NCBI GenBank assembly: GCA_016783285.1
Contig: JADHWW010000007.1
Coordinates: 1-39,055, forward strand
Source of the DNA: Anaerolineae bacterium
Lineage (GTDB): Bacteria > Chloroflexota > Anaerolineae > B4-G1
Direction: 5' to 3'
Length of the DNA stretch: 39,055 bases
The notes beneath the pieces were generated by a model, which was not told the DNA's origin, searched no databases, and saw nothing but the letters and a program-made list of their open reading frames with translations. Position numbers and translations under genes: made by a program. Position 1 is the stretch's first letter; each line of letters starts with the position of its first letter. Below are positions 16,243 through 25,011 of this stretch, one piece after another.

Positions 16243-16249
16243 ATGAACC

Positions 16250-17032
16250 TTACCTCAACGGCCGCTTTTGGGGCACGCCCGGCCGGCGGGGGTACTTCTC
16301 CGGTGTGGCGGCTACTTTGTCTACCACCACCAGGTGGCGCGTTTCGGCCAGCCCGCGTAGTTCTACAGGCATCAATTGCCGCACCCGTCCTCCTAGCGTG
16401 ACGATGGCTGCATCGGCTCCGTGCACCTCGGCGGCGGCCCCCTCTCCCTTTTGCGCCAGCATCGCGCCTCCCACCCGTACCAATGGCAGCAGACACTCCG
16501 CCAGCGCTGGCATCTCCGCCACGGCGCGGGCCAGCGCCCAGTCGTACCGTTCGCGGTGGGCCGGGTTGCGCCCCAACTCCTCCGCCCGCCCGTGGGTTAC
16601 CTCGACCTTCTTCAATCCCAGCGCCTGCACGGTGTGCTTCAGGAAGGCCACTTTCTTACCCGTAGCCTCCAGCAGCGTCAGTCGTATCCCTGGGCAGACG
16701 ATCTTGAGCGGCAATCCTGGAAACCCGCCCCCCGTGCCCACGTCAATCGTCCGAGCCCCGGCCGCCAGTTCTGCCCAGGGTAGTGCCTTGAGACAGGAGA
16801 GGGAGTCGAGAAAGTGGCGTACCAGCACTCCTTCCCAGTCGGTGATGGCGGTCAGGTTGAAGCGTTGATTCCAGGCTACCAGTTCCCGGTAATATGTCTC
16901 AAAGGCGGTCAGATGGCGGTCAGCGAGCGTGACGCCCAGTCCACGCGCGCCTGTGACTAGCAGTTCCATTGATTGTTGGTTCTTGGGCTTCGGGGGTTGG
17001 GCTTTGTGATTTGTCATTTGTTCATTAGTCAT
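16250..17032 (-). CDS. rsmG: 16S rRNA (guanine527-N7) methyltransferase
   Basis: The protein of up to 260 residues uses SAM to methylate G527 of 16S rRNA. Seen are the Rossmann motif I DVGTGGGFPGLPL, NLTAITDWEGVLVRHFLDSL, the acidic LLEATGKK loop and SRAVAEM-like ARAVAEMPAL. The extreme N-terminus (MTNEQMTNHKAQPPKPKNQQ) is encoded by a TTTGTTCATTAGTCATTTG repeat and is probably not structural. ATG at 16969 (MELLVTGARG) fits the usual family start but has no ribosome binding site, whereas ATG at 17032 lies six bases after TATAAT and could begin a leaderless mRNA. The C-terminus has an extra basic tail. Confidence 0.92.
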   Translation of the reverse strand: MTNEQMTNHKAQPPKPKNQQSMELLVTGARGLGVTLADRHLTAFETYYRELVAWNQRFNLTAITDWEGVLVRHFLDSLSCLKALPWAELAAGARTIDVGTGGGFPGLPLKIVCPGIRLTLLEATGKKVAFLKHTVQALGLKKVEVTHGRAEELGRNPAHRERYDWALARAVAEMPALAECLLPLVRVGGAMLAQKGEGAAAEVHGADAAIVTLGGRVRQLMPVELRGLAETRHLVVVDKVAATPEKYPRRPGVPQKRPLR

Positions 17033-17044
17033 TTGTTCATTATA
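16987..17044 (-). promoter_or_regulatory. rsmG promoter embedded in a TTCATTAGTCATTTG repeat
   Basis: TATAAT on the minus strand (17044-17039) directly precedes a degenerate tandem of ATGAACAAATGACTA words. The first in-frame ATG is six bases after the -10 box. The repeat thus supplies start codons and possibly the spacer of the promoter. Confidence 0.5.
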
Positions 17045-17275
17045 TCACGTCCTGTCGATCAGCGCACATCGTGGCGTTAGAGCGTGCACGATGAGAGGTC
17101 GGGCTTGCCTTTGTCTCTAGTTTTGTTATAATACAGTCACTGCACCGGGCAGGTGGCTGGTTTCACATCTAGCGAAGGGAGGTGAGCGTATAGCGGAAGC
17201 ACACCAATACGTCTCTCAGTGAGTGACAAATCCGACTCTTTTGCCAAACCTATTCAGATTAGGAGGAGAATCTAA
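17045..17275. other. BMP operon promoter region and leader
   Basis: The region upstream of the BMP gene holds a promoter at 17105-17132 and then a leader of about 137 nt that includes GAAGGGAGGTGAGCG. I looked for purine and other nucleoside-related riboswitch cores and did not recognise one. Confidence 0.4.
17105..17132 (+). promoter_or_regulatory. promoter of the nucleoside importer operon
   Basis: TTGCCT (17105-17110) and a perfect TATAAT (17127-17132) are 16 bases apart. Transcription would start near 17139, giving a leader of about 137 nt before the BMP lipoprotein. Confidence 0.65.
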
Positions 17276-18343
17276 ATGCGCAAGTTACTCTTGGCAGGTA
17301 TAAGTGTACTGACAGTTGTGACGCTGCTGGCCGCCTGCGGCCCCCAGCCGACTGAGGTTCCTACGGAGGCTCCTACGGAGGCTCCTACGGAGGCTCCGAC
17401 CGAGGCTCCCGCCGTGGCCTTCAAGGCCGGTATGGTCACTGACGTAGGCGGCATTGACGACAAGTCCTTCAACGCCACCTCGTGGCACGGCATGGAACTG
17501 GCCGAGGAGGAGTTGGGGGTGGAGGTTGCCTATCTGGAATCGCAGCAGCAGACTGACTATGCGGTCAACATCACCCAGTTCCTGGACCAGGACTACGACA
17601 TGATCATCACCGTCGGTTTCTTGCTGGGTGAGGACACGGCGACGTTCGCCGAGCAGAACCCCGACACGAACTTCGCCATCGTGGACTACGCCTACGACCC
17701 GATCATCCCCAATGTCCTGGGCCTGACCTTCGCGACCGACGAGGCAGCCTTCCTGGCCGGGTACCTGGCGGCAGGGATGAGTCAGACCGGCAAGGTGGGC
17801 ACCTTCGGCGGCATCGAGATCCCAACCGTCACCATCTTTATGACCGGCTACAAGGCTGGCGTGGAGTACTACAACGAGCAACACGGGACCGATGTCGAAG
17901 TGCTGGGAATGAGCACCTTCGTCGGCAACTTCGAGTCCACTGATGACGGTCGCCGCGTGGCGGAGGATCTGATCGCCGAGGGTGCGGACATCATCATGCC
18001 GGTGGCTGGGCCGGTGGGGTTGGGCACGGCTGCTGCGATCAAGGAGAACCCCGGCACGATGCTCATCTGGGTGGACACCGACGGGTGCGTCTCCAACCCG
18101 GATTACTGCGACGTCACCCTGACCAGCGTTATGAAGAACATGGACATGGCGGTGCTGGACGCCATCCGGGCGGGCGTGGAAGGCACCTTCGAGGGCGGCT
18201 TCTACGTCGGCACGCTGACGAACAACGGGGTGGGCATCGCCGACTTCCACGAGTTCGAGGACGACGTGCCAGCGGAGTTGGCGGCCGAGCTGGAGGAGAT
18301 CGAGCAGGGGATCATTGACGGTACCATCGAAACTGGTCAGTAG
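17276..18343 (+). CDS. BMP family (PnrA-like) nucleoside-binding lipoprotein
   Basis: The 355-residue protein has a signal peptide ending in the lipobox LLAAC (Cys21), so it is anchored outside the membrane. A PTEAP repeat linker (residues 25-42) follows, then the BMP fold: GMVTDVGGIDDKSFNATSWH, ITVGFLLGEDTATFA, FATDEAAFLAGYLAAGMSQ and VWVDTDGC-like VDTDGC. BMP/PnrA proteins bind nucleosides for ABC import. ATG has AGGAGGAG nine bases upstream. It is the first gene of the importer operon, and a stable hairpin after it (18368-18394) could raise its expression relative to the rest. A second BMP domain occurs in the same operon. Confidence 0.92.
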   Translation: MRKLLLAGISVLTVVTLLAACGPQPTEVPTEAPTEAPTEAPTEAPAVAFKAGMVTDVGGIDDKSFNATSWHGMELAEEELGVEVAYLESQQQTDYAVNITQFLDQDYDMIITVGFLLGEDTATFAEQNPDTNFAIVDYAYDPIIPNVLGLTFATDEAAFLAGYLAAGMSQTGKVGTFGGIEIPTVTIFMTGYKAGVEYYNEQHGTDVEVLGMSTFVGNFESTDDGRRVAEDLIAEGADIIMPVAGPVGLGTAAAIKENPGTMLIWVDTDGCVSNPDYCDVTLTSVMKNMDMAVLDAIRAGVEGTFEGGFYVGTLTNNGVGIADFHEFEDDVPAELAAELEEIEQGIIDGTIETGQ

Positions 18344-18367
18344 CATGTGACCGGACGAGGTCTGTTG

Positions 18368-18394
18368 GCGGTGACGGGCCAGCCCCGTCACCGC
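18368..18394 (+). other. 11-bp hairpin between binding protein and ATPase genes
   Basis: GCGGTGACGGG (18368-18378) pairs perfectly with CCCGTCACCGC (18384-18394) around a five-base loop. There is no U-run, so it is more likely a 3'-end-protecting or partial-termination stem that lets the binding protein be made in excess, as in other importer operons. Confidence 0.6.
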
Positions 18395-18422
18395 TCCCAC
18401 TACATCTCGCGAGGAGGCGGCA

Positions 18423-19967
18423 ATGGCCCCTGTTCTGGAACTGCGCGGCATCACTAAGGCTTTTCCCGGCGTCCTGGCGAACGACCGCATTGACCTGACC
18501 CTGGAGGAGGGTGAGATCCATGCCCTCCTGGGCGAGAACGGGGCGGGCAAGACCACGTTGATGAACGTCCTCTACGGCCTCTACGCCCCCGACGATGGGG
18601 AGATTACCATACGAGGCCGTCGGGTGGAGATCCACGAGCCCAATGACGCCATCGCCCAGGGCATCGGCATGGTTCACCAGCACTTCATGCTGGTGCCGGT
18701 GCTCACCGTGACAGAGAATGTCATGCTGGGGGTGGAGTCGATCAAGAACGGGATTTTTCTGGATCGGGCCGCCGCCGCCCAGCGCATCCGCCAGATATCC
18801 GAACAGTACGGGCTGCAGGTGGACCCCGACGCCTACATTAGGACCCTGCCAGTGGGGGTCCAGCAGCGGGTTGAGATCATCAAACTGCTGTACCGGGAAG
18901 CGGATATTCTTATCTTGGACGAACCGACGGCGGTCCTAACTCCTCAAGAAGTAGAGGAACTCTTCAAGGTTGTCCGATCGCTGGTGGCGCAGGGCAAGTC
19001 GGTGATCTTCATCACCCACAAGTTGAAGGAAGTGATGGCCATCGCCGACCGGATCACCGTCCTGCGCAACGGGCGGGTGGTGGGCACCACCACCCCGGCC
19101 CAGACCGACGAGCAACAACTGGCTGCGATGATGGTCGGCCGGGAAGTGCTCCTGCGTGTGGAAAAGGGTCCTGCCAATCCCGGTGAGACGGTGCTGGACG
19201 TGGAGAACCTGGAGGTGATGGACGACCGGGGCAACCTGGCGGTCCGGTCCATTTCCTTCCAGGTGCGGGCTGGCGAGGTGCTGGGAATGGCTGGCGTCCA
19301 GGGGAACGGTCAGACGGAGTTGGTGCAGGCGCTGACCGGCCTCCGGTCACCGCTGTCGGGTCAGGTGCACATTCTGGACGCTGACGTCACTGGTGCGTCC
19401 CCCCGGCGGGTGCTGGAGCAGGGGGTGGCCCACGTGCCGGAGGACCGCCAGCAGGACGGGCTGGTGCTCAGTTTCCCTGTATCCGACAACCTGGTTCTCA
19501 ATACTTACTACTTGCCTCCCTTCGCTCGCCTGGGCATACTGGATCAAGAGGCCATCCTGGCGACGGCAGAGAAAGGGACGCGAATGTTCGACGTGCGCAC
19601 TCCCAGTGTGTTGACGCCGGTCTCTAACCTCTCCGGTGGCAACCAGCAGAAAGTCATCGTCGCTCGTGAGTTCTCCCGCCCCATCTGTCTACTTATCGCT
19701 TCCCAGCCCACACGAGGGCTCGACGTGGGCTCCATCGAGTATATCCACTGTCGCATCGTCGAGAAGCGTGATGAGGGGTGCGCCATCCTCCTGGTCTCGC
19801 CAGAATTGGACGAGGTGATGGGGCTTTCAGACCGCATCGCAGTCATGTACGAGGGGAGAATCATGGACACCCTGCCCGCTGATCAGGTGACCAAAGAGGA
19901 AATCGGTCTGCTGATGGCGGGGGTAAAGGAAGCGCGAAAGGAGGCTGCCGGTGCAAGCGTCGCCTGA
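18423..19967 (+). CDS. nucleoside-type ABC transporter ATP-binding protein (two ATPase domains)
   Basis: The 514-residue protein carries two ABC domains in one chain, the arrangement of RbsA and of the YufO/NupO group that serves BMP-dependent importers. Domain 1 has Walker A GENGAGKT (residues 37-44), a relaxed signature LPVGVQQRVEI and Walker B LILDEPTAV with D166-E167. Domain 2 has the degenerate GVQGNGQTEL loop (291-300, no Lys), the signature LSGGNQQK (403-410) and LLIASQPTRGLDVG, as usual in this family. GGAGG precedes the ATG. Its last 17 bases overlap the next gene, which implies translational coupling. Confidence 0.93.
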   Translation: MAPVLELRGITKAFPGVLANDRIDLTLEEGEIHALLGENGAGKTTLMNVLYGLYAPDDGEITIRGRRVEIHEPNDAIAQGIGMVHQHFMLVPVLTVTENVMLGVESIKNGIFLDRAAAAQRIRQISEQYGLQVDPDAYIRTLPVGVQQRVEIIKLLYREADILILDEPTAVLTPQEVEELFKVVRSLVAQGKSVIFITHKLKEVMAIADRITVLRNGRVVGTTTPAQTDEQQLAAMMVGREVLLRVEKGPANPGETVLDVENLEVMDDRGNLAVRSISFQVRAGEVLGMAGVQGNGQTELVQALTGLRSPLSGQVHILDADVTGASPRRVLEQGVAHVPEDRQQDGLVLSFPVSDNLVLNTYYLPPFARLGILDQEAILATAEKGTRMFDVRTPSVLTPVSNLSGGNQQKVIVAREFSRPICLLIASQPTRGLDVGSIEYIHCRIVEKRDEGCAILLVSPELDEVMGLSDRIAVMYEGRIMDTLPADQVTKEEIGLLMAGVKEARKEAAGASVA

Positions 19968-22146
19968 TAAGCCACGGGTAGGTCTGGTCACCGACGTGGG
20001 CCGCGTTGACGACGGCACCTTCAATCAGCACGCCTACGAGGGGCTGAAGCGGTGCGTGGAGGAGCAGGCCATCGAACTCGACGTCATCCAGACCGAGTCC
20101 CAGATGGATTACGAGCGCAATATCCATCAAACGATCGAGCGTGGTTGCTCCTTTGTCGTCACCATCGGCTCTCGCACGGGGGCGGCAGTGGAGCGGTTGG
20201 CGATGCGCTACCCTGCGGTCCAGTTCATCATCGTGGATCACGAGCCATTGCCGGAGAGTCGCAACGTTACTGGGCTGGTTTTCGCCGAGGATCAGGCCGG
20301 CTTCCTGGCCGGCGCGCTGGCAGGGCTGGTGACAGAGCGAGGCACAGTGGGCTTCGTGGGCGGCATGGACGTAGTGCCGGTGCGCAAGTTCCAGAAAGGA
20401 TTTGAACACGGCGTAGCCTTCACCAACCGGCGGGCGAGTGTGGTTCAGGAGTATACTGACTCCTTCACCGACCGGAAGGCAGGAGAGACAGCCGCCGGGG
20501 AGTTGGTCGGGCAGGAGGCCGACGTAGTCTTCGCCGCCGGGGGCTTGAGTGGCAGCGCGGCAATCCGGTCCGCGGCTCAGCAAGGGGCCTGGGTCATCGG
20601 GGTGGATCAGGACGAGTGGGTGACGACCTTCCAGGATGGGGAGGCCCCCGGCGCGGAGCGATTGCTGACCAGCGCCGTCAAACGAGTGGATCAGGCGGTC
20701 TACGCCGCCGTCATCCAAGCGGTGCAAGGGAGACTTCAGAGCGGGGCGCTTCGCTTTGACCTGGCGAACGATGGAGTCGGGCTGGCTCCCTACCACTTGG
20801 CGGACACAGCCGTCCCCTCCGAGGTGCGGGGTAAGATCCTGGAGGTGGCCGAAGCACTGCGCACCGGCCGCGTCCGCACCCAGGTGGGGCCTCAGGGGGA
20901 GGCGCTTTTCGGGGGGTTCTTGCAGCGCCTGATGGCCAGGAACTGGCAGGCGACCCTGATGCCGATTCTGGCTATCTTCACCGCGCTGGTCATCGGCGCT
21001 ATCTTCATCGCTGCCTTCGACCCTGAGGTTTGGGAGGCCTTAGGTGAAGGGCTTGGGGCAGGCCTGTCGGTGTCCTGGCGGTCCATCGTCCAGGCCTACA
21101 CCAACCTCTTCGAGGGAGCCTTTGGCAGCCCATCTCGCATCATCGAGGGCATCCGTATCTATTCCCAGACTGGAGAGACGGCTGAACTGCTGCGGGCCAT
21201 CTACCCGCTGACGGAGAGTCTGCGCGTTGCTACTCCCTACATCTTCGCCGGGCTGTCGGTGGCGCTGGGCTTCCGCTGCGGCCTGTTCAACATTGGCGCG
21301 GAAGGGCAGTACTTCATCGGCGGGTTGGCCTCGGTCTTCGTGGGCTACAGTCTTAAAGGTCTACCCTGGTTCATCCACCTGCCCCTGGCCCTGGGGGCGG
21401 GGATGGCAGGCGGGGCTCTCTGGGCGGCCATCGCCGGTTTCCTGAAGGCCAAAACCGGGGCCCACGAGGTGATCAACACTATCATGCTCAACTACATCGC
21501 CTACCGGGTGGCCGATTACCTCTTGCAGGTCGGTGGGCCAATGGCCCGGCCGGGGGACAGCCGGCCGGTGAGCCCCGAGATTGAGCTCTCTGCCTACCTG
21601 CCTCAGTTCTTCCCCAACAACCCCTCCATTCGCATCAACGTTGGTCTCTTTCTGGCGCTGGTCGCGGTCGGGGTGGTCTACTGGCTCCTCTTCAAGACGA
21701 CCTTAGGCTTTGAAATCCGGGCGGTGGGGGCCAACCCCCGCGCGGCGCGGACAGCCGGTATCAGCGTGGCGCGGAACTTCGTTCTGGCGATGGCGATTAG
21801 CGGGGCGCTAGCGGGGATGGCCGGGGCACACGACATCCTGGGCGTCATCCACTACATGCCCAACGCTTTCTTCTCTGGCTACGGCTTCGATTCCATCGCC
21901 CTGGCGCTCTTGGGCAAGAGCCATCCCGTGGGGGTGCTGCTATCGGCGCTTCTGTTCGGCTTTCTGCGGGCTGGCGCACAGCGGATGCAAGGGTGGGCCC
22001 ACGTGCCCATTGACATTATCTCCGTGCTGCAAGGGCTGATCATCATCTTCATTGCCGCTCCAGAGGTGATCCGTTTCCTCTACCGCCTGCGCGCTCCAGA
22101 AGAGGCAGCCGAGGCAGTCTTCACCCGGGGCTGGGGTCAGGTCTAG
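19951..22146 (+). CDS. BMP substrate-binding domain fused to ABC permease
   Basis: The 731-residue protein joins a complete second BMP domain (residues 1-about 305, with VGLVTDVGRVDDGTFNQHAY and FVGGMDVVPVRKFQKGFEHG) to a branched-chain/nucleoside-type permease (about 328-731, with FRCGLFNIGAEGQYFIGG and EVINTIMLNYIA). There is no signal peptide: the start is GTG at 19951 with AAAGGAGG six bases upstream, and the BMP fold begins within ten residues. The first membrane helix follows at about 334-355. If the permease has the usual N-in topology the BMP domain is cytoplasmic, an unexpected location. No frameshift or stop separates the parts. Partner permease and ATPase flank it. Confidence 0.88.
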   Translation: MQASPDKPRVGLVTDVGRVDDGTFNQHAYEGLKRCVEEQAIELDVIQTESQMDYERNIHQTIERGCSFVVTIGSRTGAAVERLAMRYPAVQFIIVDHEPLPESRNVTGLVFAEDQAGFLAGALAGLVTERGTVGFVGGMDVVPVRKFQKGFEHGVAFTNRRASVVQEYTDSFTDRKAGETAAGELVGQEADVVFAAGGLSGSAAIRSAAQQGAWVIGVDQDEWVTTFQDGEAPGAERLLTSAVKRVDQAVYAAVIQAVQGRLQSGALRFDLANDGVGLAPYHLADTAVPSEVRGKILEVAEALRTGRVRTQVGPQGEALFGGFLQRLMARNWQATLMPILAIFTALVIGAIFIAAFDPEVWEALGEGLGAGLSVSWRSIVQAYTNLFEGAFGSPSRIIEGIRIYSQTGETAELLRAIYPLTESLRVATPYIFAGLSVALGFRCGLFNIGAEGQYFIGGLASVFVGYSLKGLPWFIHLPLALGAGMAGGALWAAIAGFLKAKTGAHEVINTIMLNYIAYRVADYLLQVGGPMARPGDSRPVSPEIELSAYLPQFFPNNPSIRINVGLFLALVAVGVVYWLLFKTTLGFEIRAVGANPRAARTAGISVARNFVLAMAISGALAGMAGAHDILGVIHYMPNAFFSGYGFDSIALALLGKSHPVGVLLSALLFGFLRAGAQRMQGWAHVPIDIISVLQGLIIIFIAAPEVIRFLYRLRAPEEAAEAVFTRGWGQV

Positions 22147-22157
22147 GGAGGTTGGAT

Positions 22158-23453
22158 ATGAGCACTGCATGGGAGCGAGTTGCTGCCCGGGGAGGGATCC
22201 CTCGCCGACGAGCGGTCATATACGGTCTGATCTTTCTGGGAGCAGGGCTGCTCATCTTCTTGCTGTTCGCCCGCACGGCCAGTGGAGACCAGACGTCAAT
22301 CTTTGTACTGAACCCTGCGAGGTCGCGCGCGTTGCCGGTGCCAGACCTGCCCATTCCCACCGCGGCGGCGCTGTATGCGTTTGTGCTGGTGTGTGTCTTC
22401 CTGGGAGGCTGGCAACTGGCGCGGGGCTTCCGGCGGGCTAACCTGGCTCTAGGTGGGGTGGCGATGCTGTTCGTGCTGGCCTTCCTCACCTGGGCCGCCC
22501 GCGGCCGCTCGCTGAACCTGACCGGCCTGTTTTCTAGCGCCCTGCTGCGGGCCGTCCCTATCGCCCTGGCTGGGCTCTCTGGGGTGCTGTGCGAGCGCTG
22601 TGCGGTGATCAACATCGCCATCGAGGGCATGATGATCACCGGCGCCTTCTTCGCCGCGCTGATGGGGAGCGTGGCGGCCAATGTCTGGGAGTGGCCGTCC
22701 TGGGCCGCCCTGCCCTTCGGCCTGCTCAGTGCCCTGGTCGCGGGGGCGCTCCTGGGGCTGCTGCTGGCAGTTCTGGCAGTCCGCTTCAAGGTGGATCAGA
22801 TCATCGCTGGTACCGCCATCAACATCCTGGGAGTGGGTCTCACCAGTTTCCTCAGCGCCCGCATCCTGGCCGAGTTCCAGCACCTCAACAACCCTGGTAT
22901 CTTTCCGCGGGTCTCCGTCCCTGGCCTGTCCAGCATACCTCTCATCGGACCGGTTTTCTTTGAACAGAACGTGCTGGTCTACACACTGTTTGTCATCCTG
23001 GCGGTGGCACATGTGATGCTCTTCTATACCCGATGGGGGCTGCGCACGCGGGCGGTGGGGGAGCATCCTCGCGCGGCCGACACGCTGGGGGTCAATGTTT
23101 TCAAGACCCGTTACGTCAACGTGATGATGGGGGGAATGGTAGCAGGGTTGGGGGGGGCCTTCCTGATCCTGGGTTCGGTGGGCCGCTTCGATGAGTTGAT
23201 GACCGCCGGCAAGGGGTTCATTGGCCTGGCGGCGATGATCTTCGGTAAGTGGATGCCCTTTGGTACTTTCGGCTCGGCCCTCATCTTTGGCTTCGCCGAC
23301 GCGCTGCAGACCAAACTGTCCATCCTGGAGGTACCCATTCCCTCCCACTTCCTGTTGATGGCTCCCTACCTGGTGACGATGATCGTCCTGGCCGGTGTGG
23401 TAGGCGAGGCCATTCCACCCGCCGCAGATGGTCAGCCCTACGAGAAGCAATGA
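22158..23453 (+). CDS. nucleoside-type ABC transporter permease
   Basis: The 431-residue protein is a polytopic BPD_transp_2 family permease with about ten hydrophobic segments. The conserved core CAVINIAIEGMMITGAFFAA and the later GEHPRAADTLG and GGMVAGLGGAFL segments match the second permease of BMP-linked importers. ATG at 22158 has GGGAGG exactly six bases upstream and is preferred to the TTG at 22152. It follows the fusion permease by 11 bases and would form a heterodimer with it. The substrate is probably nucleosides by analogy with the operon's BMP proteins. Confidence 0.92.
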   Translation: MSTAWERVAARGGIPRRRAVIYGLIFLGAGLLIFLLFARTASGDQTSIFVLNPARSRALPVPDLPIPTAAALYAFVLVCVFLGGWQLARGFRRANLALGGVAMLFVLAFLTWAARGRSLNLTGLFSSALLRAVPIALAGLSGVLCERCAVINIAIEGMMITGAFFAALMGSVAANVWEWPSWAALPFGLLSALVAGALLGLLLAVLAVRFKVDQIIAGTAINILGVGLTSFLSARILAEFQHLNNPGIFPRVSVPGLSSIPLIGPVFFEQNVLVYTLFVILAVAHVMLFYTRWGLRTRAVGEHPRAADTLGVNVFKTRYVNVMMGGMVAGLGGAFLILGSVGRFDELMTAGKGFIGLAAMIFGKWMPFGTFGSALIFGFADALQTKLSILEVPIPSHFLLMAPYLVTMIVLAGVVGEAIPPAADGQPYEKQ

Positions 23454-23477
23454 TCAGCGATTGGCCGCCGGCAACTA

Positions 23478-23512
23478 GCCGCTAGCATCCAGTATTGAGT
23501 ATCGAGCATCTG
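23478..23512 (+). repeat. AGTATCGAGCATC-type repeat upstream of the amidohydrolase
   Basis: GCTAGCATCCAGTATTGAGT followed by ATCGAGCATC are degenerate copies of the AGCATCCAGTAT word also found at 11355-11396. It lies across the junction between permease and amidohydrolase and contains a possible TTG start. Confidence 0.45.
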
Positions 23513-24841
23513 GTGACCAGCATCCTGATCCAAAACGTAACCGCCATCACGTTGGACGAGCGGGACCGCATCTTGCGCGATGTGGACATCGCCATTGAGG
23601 GCCGGACCATCGTAGCGGTGGGTGAAGCCCCTGAGGGCTTTGCCGCAGACGAAGTAATTGACGGCCGGGAGCGCGTAGCGCTGCCCGGCTTCTTCAATGC
23701 CCACACCCACGCGGCGATGACGCTGGAGCGCGGCTGGGCCGAGGACCTTCCCTTCGACCGCTGGCTCAACGAGAAAATATGGGTCGCTGAGTCGGCATTG
23801 GAGGAAGAGGACGTCTACTGGGGCGCGGCGCTGGCCTGCTGCGAGATGATCCACTCGGGCATCGTCGGCTTCGCCGATCATTACTTCTGGATGAACCAGG
23901 TTGCCCGGGCTGTGGAGGAGAGCGGGATGAAGGCCAGCCTGGCCTGGTGTCAGTTTGGCACCGGTGTCGAGCACGAGGTGGGTGGAGCAACACTGGATGG
24001 CATCGTCCGCTTCGTGCGGGAGTGGCACGGGGCAGCCAATGGTCGTATTCGCTGCACTATGGGTCCCCATTCCCCTTACATGTGCCCGCCGGAGTTTGTG
24101 CGCCAGGTCGTCCGGACAGCCCATGCGTTGGATGTCGGTGTCCACCTGCACGTGGCCGAGTCGCAGGAACAGGTCACCAACTCCCTGTCCACCCATGGGA
24201 AGACGCCGGTGGCGCATCTGGCCGCGTTGGGCGTTTTCGACATCCCCACTATTGCTGCCCACTGTATCGTCGTCAGCGATCAGGACATCGCCACCCTGGC
24301 CGAGAAGGGTGTGCACGTGGCTCACACCCCCAAGACCTACCTAAAACTGGCGATGGGAATGGCACCGCTGCCTCGGCTGCTGGAGGGCGGTGTGAACGTC
24401 GCGCTGGGCACCGATGGCCCAGCCTCGAACAACGACCTCAACATGCTTGAGGTGCTGCGCATCACCGGACTGTATCACAAAAACGCACAGAGCCGGCCTG
24501 AGGTGTTGCCCCGTACCCAGATTCTGCGCCTGGCGACGCAGGCTGGTGCGCAGGCACTGGGTTTCCTGGAGAGCGGCGTCCTGGCCCCCGGCCGTCCCGC
24601 CGACCTGATCCTGCTTGACACCAGCGCTTGCCACTGGTTCCCGCGCCATGACCTGGCCGCTGGTATCGTCTACGGTGCGCACCCTGCTGATGTGAGCCAC
24701 GTCATTGTGGATGGGCGGTTGCTTCTGCGTGACGGAGAACTCCTGACGCTCGATGAGGAGCGCATTTGCTACGAGGCTGAGCGGCGCGCTTTTCGTATGG
24801 TTGGCACCCCGTTGCGCCAGGTGCGCGCCTATCGGGGGTAG
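23513..24841 (+). CDS. MtaD/SsnA-type amidohydrolase (nucleoside deaminase-like)
   Basis: The 442-residue metal-dependent hydrolase has the metal-binding H64-T-H66 in NAHTHAAMTLERGW, HLHVAESQEQ, the AAHCIVVSDQD histidine and Asp in LGTDGPASNNDLNM. These match 5-methylthioadenosine/S-adenosylhomocysteine deaminases and the related SsnA group, which deaminate adenine nucleoside derivatives or act on other cyclic substrates. GTG at 23513 gives the expected short N-terminus (TSILIQNVTAITL); a TTG 18 bases earlier lies in repeat sequence. Its place after the BMP importer suggests it acts on the imported nucleoside. The exact substrate cannot be read from sequence. Confidence 0.88.
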   Translation: MTSILIQNVTAITLDERDRILRDVDIAIEGRTIVAVGEAPEGFAADEVIDGRERVALPGFFNAHTHAAMTLERGWAEDLPFDRWLNEKIWVAESALEEEDVYWGAALACCEMIHSGIVGFADHYFWMNQVARAVEESGMKASLAWCQFGTGVEHEVGGATLDGIVRFVREWHGAANGRIRCTMGPHSPYMCPPEFVRQVVRTAHALDVGVHLHVAESQEQVTNSLSTHGKTPVAHLAALGVFDIPTIAAHCIVVSDQDIATLAEKGVHVAHTPKTYLKLAMGMAPLPRLLEGGVNVALGTDGPASNNDLNMLEVLRITGLYHKNAQSRPEVLPRTQILRLATQAGAQALGFLESGVLAPGRPADLILLDTSACHWFPRHDLAAGIVYGAHPADVSHVIVDGRLLLRDGELLTLDEERICYEAERRAFRMVGTPLRQVRAYRG

Positions 24842-24910
24842 AGCGTGCGGGAATGTTGTTATAGCGCTGAGCCCGCTGCTACAGGCACGTGGGGGGTTGT
24901 TTTCTTGCAC

Positions 24911-24939
24911 TTTACACCCTCAGAAAATCGTGCTATACT
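24911..24939 (+). promoter_or_regulatory. first promoter of the eight-gene operon
   Basis: TTTACA (24911-24916) and TATACT (24934-24939) are 17 bases apart, with an extended TGC before the -10 box. It lies about 70 bases after the amidohydrolase stop. Confidence 0.65.
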
Positions 24940-24962
24940 GAGTATGCTACATAAGACTGTAG

Positions 24963-24992
24963 TTGGCAATTTTTGCATATCTTTGGTATACT
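24963..24992 (+). promoter_or_regulatory. second promoter of the eight-gene operon
   Basis: TTGGCA (24963-24968) and TATACT (24987-24992) are 18 bases apart. It is 52 bases after the first promoter and gives a leader of about a dozen bases before the GTG at 25012. Confidence 0.55.
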
Positions 24993-25011
24993 GGCAGTAG
25001 AAGGCTTTAGC

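Noticed and set aside
14778..16496. Minus-strand open frame of 572 codons
   Set aside because: It lies over recF, whose motifs are unambiguous, and has no protein family features.
17139..17275. Riboswitch in the nucleoside importer leader
   Set aside because: No purine, preQ1 or other recognisable core was seen; only an ordinary leader with a ribosome binding site.
17285..18556. Minus-strand open frame of 423 codons
   Set aside because: It is antisense to the BMP lipoprotein gene and resembles nothing.
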